Positions 16,908 to 26,099 of a stretch of DNA of 64,000 bases are shown here, piece by piece. Position 1 is the stretch's first letter. Each line of letters begins with the position of its first letter. The notes under the pieces were generated by a model. It made no database searches. It was given only the letters and a program-made list of their open reading frames with translations, and had not been told where the DNA came from. The position numbers and the translations under genes are program-made. The stretch spans positions 2,220,647-2,284,646 of the forward strand of contig JABFRP010000002.1 in the NCBI GenBank assembly GCA_013141115.1, in the 5' to 3' direction. Origin of the DNA: Ferruginibacter sp. Its GTDB lineage: Bacteria; Bacteroidota; Bacteroidia; Chitinophagales; Chitinophagaceae.

Positions 16908-17399
16908 ATGGCAAATCCTACAATACAATTGGTAAACGCATTAAGAGAAACAGCAAACCGCCTGCGCAATGGTGCCCAATATTCCTGGGGCAACCACGGC
17001 GCCTGCAATTGCGGTAACCTGATACAAGTGGTCACTAAATTTAGTAAAGGCGAAATACTGAGCTATGCCCACACCGGCATTGGCGAGTGGACAGAATTGA
17101 GCCAGGAATTTTGCCCCGGTACCAATGCTCCATTAAGTTTAATAATCAGCAAGCTGCAGGATATTGGGCTTACACCCACCGATATTCATCATATAGAATA
17201 CCTTACCGATAGAGAAGTATTGCAACAGTTGCCCGGCGGTTTCCGCTGGTTAAAAAGAAACAGCAAAGAAGATGCTATCGTATATTTTGAAACCTTTGCC
17301 AACCTGCTGGAGGAAAAATTAGTGCAACATATTAAAGTTGACATTAGCACTATAACCAGGGTTAATGCAACCAACCAAAAAGAACTGGTGCCTGCATAA
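16908..17399 (+). CDS. Conserved hypothetical protein
   Basis: A 163-residue soluble protein without a recognised domain. It begins PTIQLVNALRETANRLRNGAQYSWGNHGACNCGNL. The Cys-Asn-Cys near residue 35 and the later single Cys (EFCPG) could bind metal. The middle part, ISKLQDIGLTPTDIHHIEYL, and the WLKRNSKEDAIVYFETFANLLEEKL tail look helical. It has good codon-scale coherence and an ATG start. It lies between the sigma-factor gene and the AraC-like gene with no clear operon link. Confidence 0.75.
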   Translation: MANPTIQLVNALRETANRLRNGAQYSWGNHGACNCGNLIQVVTKFSKGEILSYAHTGIGEWTELSQEFCPGTNAPLSLIISKLQDIGLTPTDIHHIEYLTDREVLQQLPGGFRWLKRNSKEDAIVYFETFANLLEEKLVQHIKVDISTITRVNATNQKELVPA

Positions 17400-17428
17400 T
17401 TGCTACTGCCTAATTTTATATTTTACTT

Positions 17429-18663
17429 ATGTATTTCTTCTTTGGTTTTTACAGTGCTATGCTGCTGATTTTTTTTGTACATGGTTTGGTGTACAGTATT
17501 TTACTGTTTAAAAAAGGGATACAGAATGAAAGTAACGCCGATAAGTGGCTGGCCTTATTTTTACTGCTTTGCGTTTTATATATTTCTCCCTGGATGCTGG
17601 GCTTTGGCGGCTGGTACGATAACCAGCCTTACCGGGATATTTTATTTTATGTGCCCATGCAGCATTTATTTTTTATAGGGCCGGTAATATTTTTTTATGT
17701 ACAAAGCCTGCTCAACCCATCATTTAAATTTGGTAAAAAAGAATGGCTGCATTTACTGCCGGGCATTTTGTATTTATTATACAGCGCTATAGTTTTTATC
17801 ACCGATAAAATTATTTTAAAAGAGTATTATTTTTTAGCTGATGGCGCCGACAAGGATTTTGACCCTGGTATCAATACGCCGGTTTGGGGTCTATGGTATT
17901 TTATTTTGTACTTTCTATAAGGTATTACCAACTGTATAAAAAGCTGATGGTGCAGGTAATCAGTTATGCAGATGCAGTAATGTTTAAATGGGTAAAAAGT
18001 TTTTTGCTGGCTTTTTTGCTGATGCAATTGTTGCAGGTAGCTTATTTTTTACTGGCCCTGCCATTTCCAAAACTTACCACTTATGTAGGCACATGGTGGT
18101 ACTTCTTTTCATTTGCTCTTATATTTTATTATATCGCTATTACCGGTTATTCCAATTCGGTACAAACAAAAGTGTCATTTAAACTCAACCTTATTTCTTA
18201 CAAACCTTCATTACTATTACAAAATTCTTTTTCTACTGCTGCTGTAAATGATATTATTGAAGATGCTGAAGTGATAGAAGTAGTGGATATACAAACCGAA
18301 AAGAAAGAAGATATTAGTTTAGTAGCAACCTGGAAACCAAAAATACTGGAACTGCTTGAAAAAGCTAAAGTTTATGAAGACCCCGAACTTTCTTTAACGC
18401 AGGTAGCCAAACAACTGGGTACTAATCCATCTTTATTATCTAAAGTAATTAACCAGGGATTTCAACTCAACTTCAACGACTTTATAAATAATTACAGAAT
18501 AGAAGCCGTAAAAGAAAAGCTTAAAGCAGGCGAACACAAAATGCAGACGCTTTTGGGCATTGCTTACGATTGTGGCTTTAACAGCAAGGCCACTTTTAAC
18601 CGGGCTTTTAAAAAAGCCACTGGTGTAAGTCCAAAAGAGTGGCAGGAAAAGCTGCCATCATAA
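17429..18663 (+). pseudogene. AraC-family transcriptional regulator, frameshifted
   Basis: Two overlapping frames together make one AraC-type regulator with a seven-helix membrane N-terminus. Frame one (17429-17920) carries helices such as SAMLLIFFVHGLVYSILLF and stops within the sixth helix (WGLWYFILYFL). Frame two continues from about 17905 to 18663 with VLSIRYYQLYKKL, further helices and a complete HTH domain (LTQVAKQLGTNPSLLSKVIN, LLGIAYDCGFNSKATFNRAFKK, GVSPKEW). A single lost base near 17905-17920 explains the break. I see no convincing slippery heptamer, so a mutation or a sequence error is more likely than programmed frameshifting. Confidence 0.8.
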
Positions 18664-18713
18664 TTTGAGACGTATTAACTAAGTATCAAAACTTAATTTG
18701 AGGCGATTAACTA
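18661..18713. repeat. Pair of 20-bp direct repeats downstream of the AraC-like gene
   Basis: TAATTTGAGACGTATTAACTA (18661-18681) recurs as TAATTTGAGGCGATTAACTA (18694-18713), with start points 33 bases apart, about three helical turns. The first copy overlaps the stop codon of the AraC-like gene and the pair lies just upstream of a small exported-protein gene. TAATTTGAGACG occurs again in the terminator near 20200. Direct repeats of this spacing would suit an AraC-type binding site, but that is inference. Confidence 0.5.
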
Positions 18714-18746
18714 TTGGCGAATGCAGAGGTTTGCATAAAAAATAAT

Positions 18747-19088
18747 ATGAAACCAATTACAATCGCCTTAGCATTTATGCTTACCACTGCATTTGCCTTT
18801 GCTCAAAAAAATGAACCTGTTTTAATTACCGTTAAAATTAAGAACACTTCTATTTTACCCAAAAAAGTAACCATTATTTCTTACCAGCCTGGCGAAACCG
18901 GCAATGGTACCAACGGCATCTTTTTAATGCCGGGCTCAGAAAAAAAGTTGCAATTTAAAGAAGGAACAAAAATTTATATAGCCAATGCTAAACAAGTAGA
19001 TACGGTTATGAGCGGGGAAAGGATAGATAGTGGCGTTCCTTTTTTAACCGTAAAAAAAGAAGATGATAACAAAGTATTTAACCTTTAA
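18747..19088 (+). CDS. Small secreted protein of unknown function
   Basis: A 113-residue exported protein. The start at ATG 18747 gives a clear signal peptide, MKPITIALAFMLTTAFAFAQ, cleaved after the AFAFA region; an upstream TTG would put 11 extra residues before it. The mature part is small and beta-rich (VLITVKIKNTSILPKKVTIISYQPGE, GIFLMPGSEKKLQFKEGTKIYIAN). It resembles no domain I can name with confidence. The serine hydrolase gene follows 15 bases later and may be co-transcribed. Confidence 0.75.
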   Translation: MKPITIALAFMLTTAFAFAQKNEPVLITVKIKNTSILPKKVTIISYQPGETGNGTNGIFLMPGSEKKLQFKEGTKIYIANAKQVDTVMSGERIDSGVPFLTVKKEDDNKVFNL

Positions 19089-19103
19089 ATTTTTAACAAT
19101 AGT

Positions 19104-20162
19104 ATGAAGCATATCAGTTTTATAGTCTTTATTTTTATTACCATGCAGGCGGCTGGCCAGGTTGCCCAACCTGGAAGTAAGTTTGCTGCCATTGTAGCCA
19201 ATTATGCCGCTACTAAAGGGTTTAGTGGCTCAGTACTGGTGGCCCACAAAGGCAAAATAATTTTTAGTAAAAATATTGGGCTGGCTAACCGGCAGGATAA
19301 GATCAGCATTTCGCCAGTCTCAAAATTTAAGATATGTTCTATTACTAAAACCTTTACAGCAACTATTATTTTACAATTGATGGAAGAAGGTAAACTTGAC
19401 CTGAACCAAACTATTGGCAGCTATCTTCCCGGCTACAATGGTGAAGCAAGGGATAAAGTTGCTCTGCATCAGCTGCTAACTTATAGCAGCGGTATTGAAA
19501 ATGCCGATCAGGGTAGTGAAGCAATGTACGTTTTGCAAATGCCGGTGGATACAATAATAGCAAGATACTGCAGCGGTAAACTGGTAACCGTACCTGGTAA
19601 ACAAATGAATTATAAAAATGCCGAGTACATCATTTTAGGTAAGATCATTGAGAAGATCACAGGGCAGCCTTACGAAATAGTTTTAAACCAGAGAATTTTA
19701 CAGCCTTTAAAAATGCACAACTCTGGCTATTTAAAAAATAAGGATATTATTGTTGGTCTTGTAAGTAACTACCTCACCGACAGTACCGGCAAATTTTATA
19801 ATGATGACCCTTATTGGATAGAAAATTTTTATGCCAGCGGCAGCATGTACTCCACAGCACAGGACCTGTTACAATTTGACCAGGCTTTGTTTACTAATAA
19901 GCTGTTAAAGAAAGAAACCGTGCAATTAATGATCACGTCCTATCCCGAACTGTGGGGAGTGGCATATAGTTTTTGGGTGAACGAGCAGCAATTTGGAAAT
20001 ACTACAACACTTGTAATGGACCGGCGGGGAAGCATCAGCGGAGCAAATACCGCATGGTATCATTTTATAAAAGAAAATAAAACCATCATTGTTTTTAGCA
20101 ATAGCAATGCTGCGGATGTAGTGGAGATAAGAGAAAAAATTGCAGCAGCATTATTAAACTAG
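19104..20162 (+). CDS. Serine hydrolase, beta-lactamase/class C family
   Basis: A 352-residue secreted or periplasmic serine hydrolase of the beta-lactamase-related (class C/D-Ala carboxypeptidase-like) family. The signal peptide ends near AAGQVAQ. The catalytic SxxK motif is SITK in FKICSITKTFTATIILQLMEEGKLDLNQTI. The second motif is probably the Tyr of LLTYSSGIEN, and the GRISG-like third box is RRGSISGANTAW. Members of this family cleave peptides, esters or beta-lactams. The actual substrate is unknown and a resistance role should not be assumed. Confidence 0.9.
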   Translation: MKHISFIVFIFITMQAAGQVAQPGSKFAAIVANYAATKGFSGSVLVAHKGKIIFSKNIGLANRQDKISISPVSKFKICSITKTFTATIILQLMEEGKLDLNQTIGSYLPGYNGEARDKVALHQLLTYSSGIENADQGSEAMYVLQMPVDTIIARYCSGKLVTVPGKQMNYKNAEYIILGKIIEKITGQPYEIVLNQRILQPLKMHNSGYLKNKDIIVGLVSNYLTDSTGKFYNDDPYWIENFYASGSMYSTAQDLLQFDQALFTNKLLKKETVQLMITSYPELWGVAYSFWVNEQQFGNTTTLVMDRRGSISGANTAWYHFIKENKTIIVFSNSNAADVVEIREKIAAALLN

Positions 20163-20185
20163 CGTATTTAAATAACATGCAGGTG

Positions 20186-20218
20186 ACCGTCTCAATTATA
20201 ATTTGAGACGGTTTTTTT
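20186..20218 (+). terminator. Rho-independent terminator of the serine hydrolase gene
   Basis: ACCGTCTCAA (20186-20195) pairs with TTGAGACGGT (20203-20212) around a 7-base loop, followed by a run of seven T. It lies 24 bases after the serine hydrolase stop. Confidence 0.85.
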
Positions 20219-20304
20219 ATTGCTACCTGGCCTCAAATCATCATTTGCAGCGACTAGCGCCTTACAGCAAACCATCTTTGCACCATCAAACCAAAATATA
20301 TTGT

Positions 20305-22500
20305 ATGAAATTGTTGTTATGCTTTTTTGCCAGCCTTTTAACCCTAACAGCTTTGGCACAGCAAAAAGACAGTCTGCCCCAAAAAGATACCGCAGCCTTT
20401 AATCAAACAAAAAAATTAAAGGAAGTAGTGCTGGCTTCTAAAAAACCTTTTATTGAGCAGCAAATAGATAAAACGGTGCTGAATGTACAGGCCGATATTA
20501 CCGCCATTGGCAGTACTGCTTTTGAGATTTTGCAAAAAGCACCCGGCATAAATATAACCGGCGAAGATGTGATCAATATGAGCGGCAAGGCTGGCGTAAA
20601 TGTGCTGATAGATGGCCGGCCCACGCAGATGAGCGCTAAAGAACTGGCTAATTTTTTACGGGGTATGTCGGGCAGCACTATCGATAAAATTGAACTCATC
20701 AGTAATCCTTCTTCCCGCTTTGATGCACAGGGCAATGCCGGCATCATCAACATCAGGTTAAAGAAAAATAAAATAAAAGGCACTAATGGAAATGTTACTG
20801 CAGGCTACCAGCAACAGGTGCATTACCGCAGTAATGGTTCATTTAATATCAATCACCGCCTGGGAAAAATAAATGCCTTTGCCAATATAAGCGTAAATAA
20901 TAATTTACAACATACCAGCGGAGTTATCAGCAGAAATGTACTGGTAGATAATGTGGTAAAAAATTTCAATAATGTTACTACTGATATCGACAGGAATGTG
21001 AGCCATAACACAAGGGCTGGTATCGACTTTTATCAAAACAAAAAAAACAGCTTTGGTATTTTATTTACCAGCAGTGGTAACCGCAATCCTTTTAACACAC
21101 CGGGTATTACCCATATCAGCAGCAATGGTACAATTGACTCGGCTTTAAAAACCAGCAATGATAACTTGTATAAAAACCGCCGCTATAATACCAACTTCAA
21201 TTATAAGTACGAAGATACATTGGGTAGCGAGTTGAATATTGATGCCGATTATACCTGGTTTAAAAATACGAATCTCACTAATTTAACTACCGATTATTTA
21301 GACCGGTTCAATACAAAGTATAATTACACAGCCAATGATTTGGATGTGGCTACCCAAATAAACATCTATGCGTTAAAAGCAGATTATATAAGGCAATTAA
21401 AAAAAATAAATGCAAAAGTAGAAACGGGGTTTAAATTAAGTGCTGTTGCCACCAATAATAATTTATTGGCCGCTTCATTAAATGGTTCGGCCATGAAAGC
21501 CGATACCGGAAGAAGTAATGAGTTTAACTATAAAGAAAATATTTATGCGGCATATATAAATTTAGGAAGGCAAATAAAAAAGCTGGAATATCAAATTGGT
21601 GTTAGGGTAGAAAATTCAGCAGTAAAAGGTACATCGGTTGATTTAAGAAATACACAAATTAATACCCCCGATACCAACTATGTCAATATTTTCCCAACCG
21701 CATTTGTAAGCTATAAAGTAAATGATAAAAATATGTTTGCTTTATCTTACAGTAAAAGAATTAACCGCCCCGATTATCAATCCTTAAATCCTTTTGAAAC
21801 TATTTATGATATTTATACCAGCGAAAAAGGCAATCCTTATTTAAAGCCGCAATACAGCAACAATTTTGAAGTAAAATATACTTACCGTTACGCATTAAAT
21901 ATTGCTGTTGGTTACAACCGTACTAAAAATTACAGCCAAACTATAACCACACAAACAGGGCAGCAAACAACGGGCACGCCTGCTAATATTGGCAGTTTAG
22001 ATAATGGTTATTTAAACATAAGTGCACCACTGCCTATTACAAAATGGTGGAATGGCTATGCTAACATCACCGGTTTTTTTAATCATTACCAGGGTATTTT
22101 ACCCAATGGTATTTTAAATGAAAAAACCTTTGGCATGAATTATTATATACAGCAAAATTTTACGCTGGGCAAGGGCTGGAGTACGCAGGTAAGCAGTTGG
22201 TTTAATGCCGCTACCAAAGAAGCCATTTTTAACAGTAAATCTTTAGGCAGCCTGGATTTTGGAGTACGAAAAAATATATTAAAAGCCAAGGGCTCGTTGC
22301 GTTTGTCTGTAGCAGATATTTTTAATACACAGCGCTGGCAGCAAACGGTACAATTTGCCAATATGGATTTTAGTTACTACCGTAAATGGGAAAGCCGTGG
22401 AGTAAGGTTGCAATTTAGCTGGAGTTTTGGTAAAACAGGTTTTAAAGAAAGAGATAGAGCAACTAACCAGGATGCTAACAGAATAAAAGAAAAAAATTGA
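20305..22500 (+). CDS. Outer-membrane beta-barrel family protein (TonB-receptor-like)
   Basis: A 731-residue outer-membrane protein. The start at ATG 20305 gives a signal peptide (MKLLLCFFASLLTLTALAQQ); earlier in-frame codons would begin inside the preceding terminator. A plug-like region follows: LKEVVLASKKPFIEQQIDKTVLNV, FEILQKAPGINI, GVNVLIDGRPTQMSAKELANFLRGM and IELISNPSSRFDAQGNAGIINIRLK. A barrel of the OMP_b-brl_3 type completes the protein. The carboxypeptidase-like N-terminal domain common in this group is absent, making it shorter than many relatives. No SusD partner is adjacent. The transported substrate, if any, is unknown. Confidence 0.9.
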   Translation: MKLLLCFFASLLTLTALAQQKDSLPQKDTAAFNQTKKLKEVVLASKKPFIEQQIDKTVLNVQADITAIGSTAFEILQKAPGINITGEDVINMSGKAGVNVLIDGRPTQMSAKELANFLRGMSGSTIDKIELISNPSSRFDAQGNAGIINIRLKKNKIKGTNGNVTAGYQQQVHYRSNGSFNINHRLGKINAFANISVNNNLQHTSGVISRNVLVDNVVKNFNNVTTDIDRNVSHNTRAGIDFYQNKKNSFGILFTSSGNRNPFNTPGITHISSNGTIDSALKTSNDNLYKNRRYNTNFNYKYEDTLGSELNIDADYTWFKNTNLTNLTTDYLDRFNTKYNYTANDLDVATQINIYALKADYIRQLKKINAKVETGFKLSAVATNNNLLAASLNGSAMKADTGRSNEFNYKENIYAAYINLGRQIKKLEYQIGVRVENSAVKGTSVDLRNTQINTPDTNYVNIFPTAFVSYKVNDKNMFALSYSKRINRPDYQSLNPFETIYDIYTSEKGNPYLKPQYSNNFEVKYTYRYALNIAVGYNRTKNYSQTITTQTGQQTTGTPANIGSLDNGYLNISAPLPITKWWNGYANITGFFNHYQGILPNGILNEKTFGMNYYIQQNFTLGKGWSTQVSSWFNAATKEAIFNSKSLGSLDFGVRKNILKAKGSLRLSVADIFNTQRWQQTVQFANMDFSYYRKWESRGVRLQFSWSFGKTGFKERDRATNQDANRIKEKN

Positions 22501-22591
22501 TAGCGATACATTTTAAGGCTGCTTTTTTTTGTTAATCATTGCAGTGGTTAGTATCTGTTAATGTAATCATGGTTATGCTTACCTTCAATAA

Positions 22592-23317
22592 ATGAAAAGC
22601 GCTTTAGAAAATGTTCTCCTGAAAAGTCAGTCTCAATTTCACCCGGTTGTACCTTTTAATGCTGCCACAGAAAAAATTGCGTCAATTAATTTATCAAAAT
22701 CCAACACGGAACTTACCGAAGAGATCTTCAGTAATACCAAAAGTTTTAGTAGCTATATAGATGCCAAAAGAGAAAAAGCCAATGCAAAATTTTTGATTGG
22801 CGGCTATAACGAGTTAAGAGTTATTTATAAACGCAGCCTGCTTTTTGATGAAGAAAAAAAATACAGCATTGAAAAACCTGCGGCCCAAGAACCACGTCGC
22901 TTACACATTGGTACAGATATTTGGGGTGAAGCCGGCACAAAGATTTTTGCACCACTCGGTGGTATGGTACACAGCTTTGCCTTTAATGATAATTTTGGCG
23001 ATTATGGGGCAACCATTATTTTAGAGCATCAGTTAGATACTATTGTTTTTCATACCCTGTATGGCCACTTAAGCCTGAAAGACCTGGCACCGTTGCAGGA
23101 AGGAAAATATATTGGCAGGGGAGAGTTACTGGCTCATTTTGGCGAGCCAAAGGATAATGGTAACTGGCCACCACATTTGCATTTTCAAATTATTGCAAGT
23201 ATGGAATTAAAAGAAGGTGATTATCCCGGCGTTTGTGCCGAAAAAGAACGGGAAAAATATTTAGCTAATTGCCCCAATCCTGATTTGATATTAAATTTGC
23301 TTAAATATGTTGATTAG
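22592..23317 (+). CDS. M23-family peptidase
   Basis: A 241-residue LytM/M23-type zinc peptidase likely to cut peptidoglycan cross-bridges or act as a scaffold. Zinc ligands fit HIGTD (His in RRLHIGTDIWGEAG, Asp in the same motif) and the catalytic HLHF box in WPPHLHFQI. YGHLSL provides the further His. The N-terminal 80 residues are helical and lack a visible signal peptide, which is odd for this family, so the protein may be cytoplasmic or exported another way. It stands alone between the barrel gene and dxs. Confidence 0.88.
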   Translation: MKSALENVLLKSQSQFHPVVPFNAATEKIASINLSKSNTELTEEIFSNTKSFSSYIDAKREKANAKFLIGGYNELRVIYKRSLLFDEEKKYSIEKPAAQEPRRLHIGTDIWGEAGTKIFAPLGGMVHSFAFNDNFGDYGATIILEHQLDTIVFHTLYGHLSLKDLAPLQEGKYIGRGELLAHFGEPKDNGNWPPHLHFQIIASMELKEGDYPGVCAEKEREKYLANCPNPDLILNLLKYVD

Positions 23318-23386
23318 TCAGCAATTTATACCGAACTTTTCCCGTTAAAGTATGTTTAATACCCATATCTCTCCAAAATAAAAACA

Positions 23387-23394
23387 TAACTTTG
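23387..23394 (+). promoter_or_regulatory. Bacteroidota -7 box upstream of dxs
   Basis: TAACTTTG fits the TAnnTTTG consensus. It lies 19 bases before the ATG at 23413, giving a very short leader. No clear -33 TTG was seen. Confidence 0.5.
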
Positions 23395-23412
23395 CCCGAT
23401 AAATTTTACAAT

Positions 23413-25359
23413 ATGGAGCTTACTCCCGGTACATTACTGAAAACTATTGACAGCCCTGATGATTTGAAAAAACTCAGCAGAGAGCAGTTGCATCAGGTAT
23501 GTAATGAATTGCGGCAGTATATTGTTGATATTGTGAGTGTGCATGGAGGGCATTTTGGCGCCAGTCTGGGTGTGGTAGAGTTAAGCGTTGCCTTGCATTA
23601 TGTGTACAATACGCCTTACGATCAATTAGTATGGGATGTGGGCCACCAGGCTTATGGCCATAAAATATTAACCGGCCGCCGGGATAATTTCCCCAGTAAC
23701 AGAAAATATAAAGGCCTTAGTGGTTTTCCTAAACGCAGCGAAAGCGAATATGATACTTTTGGCGTGGGTCATTCTTCTACTTCAATAAGTGCGGCTTTGG
23801 GTATGGCAATAGCGGCCAAATACAAAGGCGAAAACAGGAAAAGCATTGCTGTAATTGGTGATGGTGCCATGACGGCTGGTTTGGCTTTTGAAGCCATGAA
23901 CCATGCCGGTGTTGCCGATGCCGATATGCTGGTGATCTTAAATGATAACTGTATGAGCATCGACCCTAATGTTGGGGCGCTAAAAGAATATTTAACCGAC
24001 ATCACTACTTCTCAAACCTATAATAAAGTAAAAGATGAAGTTTGGAATTTGCTGGGTAAATTACCCGTAGGTAAAAATTTCAGCCGCACCATGGCACACA
24101 AATTAACCGAAGGGGTAAAAGGTATGGTAAACAGTAAGGCCAATTTATTTGAATCTTTAAAGCTGCGTTATTTTGGCCCGATTGACGGGCATAATATTAC
24201 CAAGTTGGTAGATACTTTACAGGATCTTAAAAATATACCCGGACCTAAAATTTTACACATTGTAACGGTAAAAGGCAAGGGCTACGACCTTGCGGAAAAA
24301 GACCAAACGCTTTGGCATGCCCCGGGTTTATTTGATAAAGTAACCGGCGAAATACAAAAGAAAAAATTTGATCTGCCACAGCCCATGAAATACCAGGATG
24401 TATTTGGGTATACCATGATTGAACTGGCAGAAAAAAATAAAAAAATATTTGGTATTACCCCGGCAATGCCAAGTGGCTCATCATTAAAATATATGATGGC
24501 GAAAATGCCCGACCGTGCATTTGATGTAGGTATAGCAGAACAACACGCAGTAACTGTAAGTGCAGGTATGGCTACACAGGGTATGAAAGTGTTTTGCAAT
24601 ATCTACTCTTCCTTTATGCAAAGGGCTTACGATATGGTGGTGCATGATGTGGCTATTCAAAAATTGCCGGTAGTATTTTGTTTAGACAGGGCAGGGCTTG
24701 TAGGCGAAGACGGGCCAACACACCATGGTTGTTACGATATTGCTTTTATGCGCTGCATACCAAACCTTATTGTAGCTGCGCCGATGAATGAAAGAGAATT
24801 GCGTAACATGATGTACACTTCGCAACTGGATAGTTTAAACTTACCAATAGTTATTCGTTACCCAAGGGGCGAAGGTGTGATTGCCGATCTGCAAAAAGAT
24901 ACCATGGCCGAAAAATACCCTTTTGAAGCAACACAAATTGGTAAAGGAAGAAAGATAAAGGATGGCGAAAATATTGCAATACTTTCTTTTGGCCACCCTG
25001 GTAATTTTGCGGCTGCTGCTATACGTGATGTAAAAGCAGACGGTATAAATCCTGCGCATTACGATATGCGTTTTGCAAAACCTTTGGATGAACAAATGTT
25101 ACATGAAGTGTTTGCAAAATTCAATAAAATAGTAACCGTTGAAGATGGAACGGTAGTAGGCGGCTTTGGCAGTGCAGTGTTAGAATTTATGAATGCACAA
25201 GGTTATAAAGCCGATGTAAAAATATTAGGTATCCCCGACAGGTTGGTAGAGCATGGCTCGCCCAAACAATTGTATGATGAAATTGGTATTGATGCCAATG
25301 GTATTGCGGAAGTGTTGAGAGAAATGAGTAGTGTAGCTTTGTCGCAATTGGTAAAGTAA
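23413..25359 (+). CDS. dxs: 1-deoxy-D-xylulose-5-phosphate synthase
   Basis: Dxs condenses pyruvate and glyceraldehyde 3-phosphate, using thiamine diphosphate, in the first step of the MEP isoprenoid pathway. The 648-residue protein has the family motifs: VGHQAYGHKILTGRRD, the thiamine-binding GDGAMTAGLAFEAMNHAG...NDN, the catalytic-Glu segment GIAEQHAVTVSAGMA, the DRAGLVGEDGPTHHG loop and a transketolase C-terminal domain. The start MELTPGTLL is chosen over a TTG seven codons upstream because it matches the family and the promoter position. It is followed 27 bases later by a lipoprotein gene. Confidence 0.97.
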   Translation: MELTPGTLLKTIDSPDDLKKLSREQLHQVCNELRQYIVDIVSVHGGHFGASLGVVELSVALHYVYNTPYDQLVWDVGHQAYGHKILTGRRDNFPSNRKYKGLSGFPKRSESEYDTFGVGHSSTSISAALGMAIAAKYKGENRKSIAVIGDGAMTAGLAFEAMNHAGVADADMLVILNDNCMSIDPNVGALKEYLTDITTSQTYNKVKDEVWNLLGKLPVGKNFSRTMAHKLTEGVKGMVNSKANLFESLKLRYFGPIDGHNITKLVDTLQDLKNIPGPKILHIVTVKGKGYDLAEKDQTLWHAPGLFDKVTGEIQKKKFDLPQPMKYQDVFGYTMIELAEKNKKIFGITPAMPSGSSLKYMMAKMPDRAFDVGIAEQHAVTVSAGMATQGMKVFCNIYSSFMQRAYDMVVHDVAIQKLPVVFCLDRAGLVGEDGPTHHGCYDIAFMRCIPNLIVAAPMNERELRNMMYTSQLDSLNLPIVIRYPRGEGVIADLQKDTMAEKYPFEATQIGKGRKIKDGENIAILSFGHPGNFAAAAIRDVKADGINPAHYDMRFAKPLDEQMLHEVFAKFNKIVTVEDGTVVGGFGSAVLEFMNAQGYKADVKILGIPDRLVEHGSPKQLYDEIGIDANGIAEVLREMSSVALSQLVK

Positions 25360-25386
25360 TATTTACTTTTTAATTGAAAAGATAAA

Positions 25387-26010
25387 TTGAAATTTTTTTA
25401 TAAAATAACGGCAACTGCTTTGACAGTTGCTTTTTTATTTTCCTGTGATCAAGAAAAAGCTGAAAAGAAAGCGAAGCATACTATTCCATCTCTTGTTGTG
25501 ATAAAAAAAGAAATTGAAGTAACGTTTATAGGAGAAGTTAGAACAAGAAGAACTTTTGCAGGCATACAGTTTATTGATAACGATAAGGAACGGGATAAAT
25601 ATGTTGCAGATCAGGAAAAAAGTAACCCAACGGTAGATAGCCGCTTCACAGCTACTGATAGTATGTTAATTGAACAGTTTGAAAGGCTAGGGCTGATAAA
25701 GGATGATGAATTTCTTGAGGCTAAGTTTAAGCTGCAAACAAAAGAGATGGTTGTTTTTGCAGATAGAGCTAAACAACTATATCCTATCCATTTTTATAAT
25801 AACAGTTTAACCGGTAACACCCATTTTAAAATATTTTTCTCCAAAGATTCTATTGACATTGATACAAAAGCCACTCCTTTGCAGGATTTAGATTATGCCT
25901 TTCTTGATGTAATTCCGGGTGGTAATAAAGAACTTGTTTTTCTGGATGATTATTACATCATGAACGGTTACAATTTTGATTTTAAGGTTTACGAGATAAA
26001 ATCTAATTAA
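25387..26010 (+). CDS. Putative lipoprotein of unknown function
   Basis: A 207-residue protein with a lipoprotein signal: basic start, hydrophobic core and the lipobox LFSC (Cys20). The start is TTG at 25387, directly before KFFYKITATAL. The mature part is charged (EKAEKKAKH) and then mixed alpha/beta, with RRTFAGIQFIDNDKERDKYVADQEK and a C-terminal YYIMNGYNFDFKVYEI. No domain is recognised. It lies 27 bases after dxs, so it could be read from the same transcript. Confidence 0.75.
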   Translation: MKFFYKITATALTVAFLFSCDQEKAEKKAKHTIPSLVVIKKEIEVTFIGEVRTRRTFAGIQFIDNDKERDKYVADQEKSNPTVDSRFTATDSMLIEQFERLGLIKDDEFLEAKFKLQTKEMVVFADRAKQLYPIHFYNNSLTGNTHFKIFFSKDSIDIDTKATPLQDLDYAFLDVIPGGNKELVFLDDYYIMNGYNFDFKVYEIKSN

Positions 26011-26059
26011 AGGCAGCACCTGCTTAGTAAACGGTACAGATTGTAGCAGAAAAAAATTC

Positions 26060-26067
26060 TACATTTG
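26060..26067 (+). promoter_or_regulatory. Bacteroidota promoter of the sterol-desaturase-family gene
   Basis: TACATTTG fits TAnnTTTG, and a TTG at 26041-26043 lies 19 bases upstream, as expected for the -33 element. The start codon is at 26100, giving a leader of about 25-30 bases. Confidence 0.6.
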
Positions 26068-26099
26068 CCATTCAAAACTAACTGAACAACTCTGCAAAA

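Noticed and set aside
17884..17920. Programmed -1 frameshift in the AraC-like gene
   Set aside because: No X XXY YYZ slippery heptamer in the right frame and no clear stimulatory hairpin; a simple indel explains the data.
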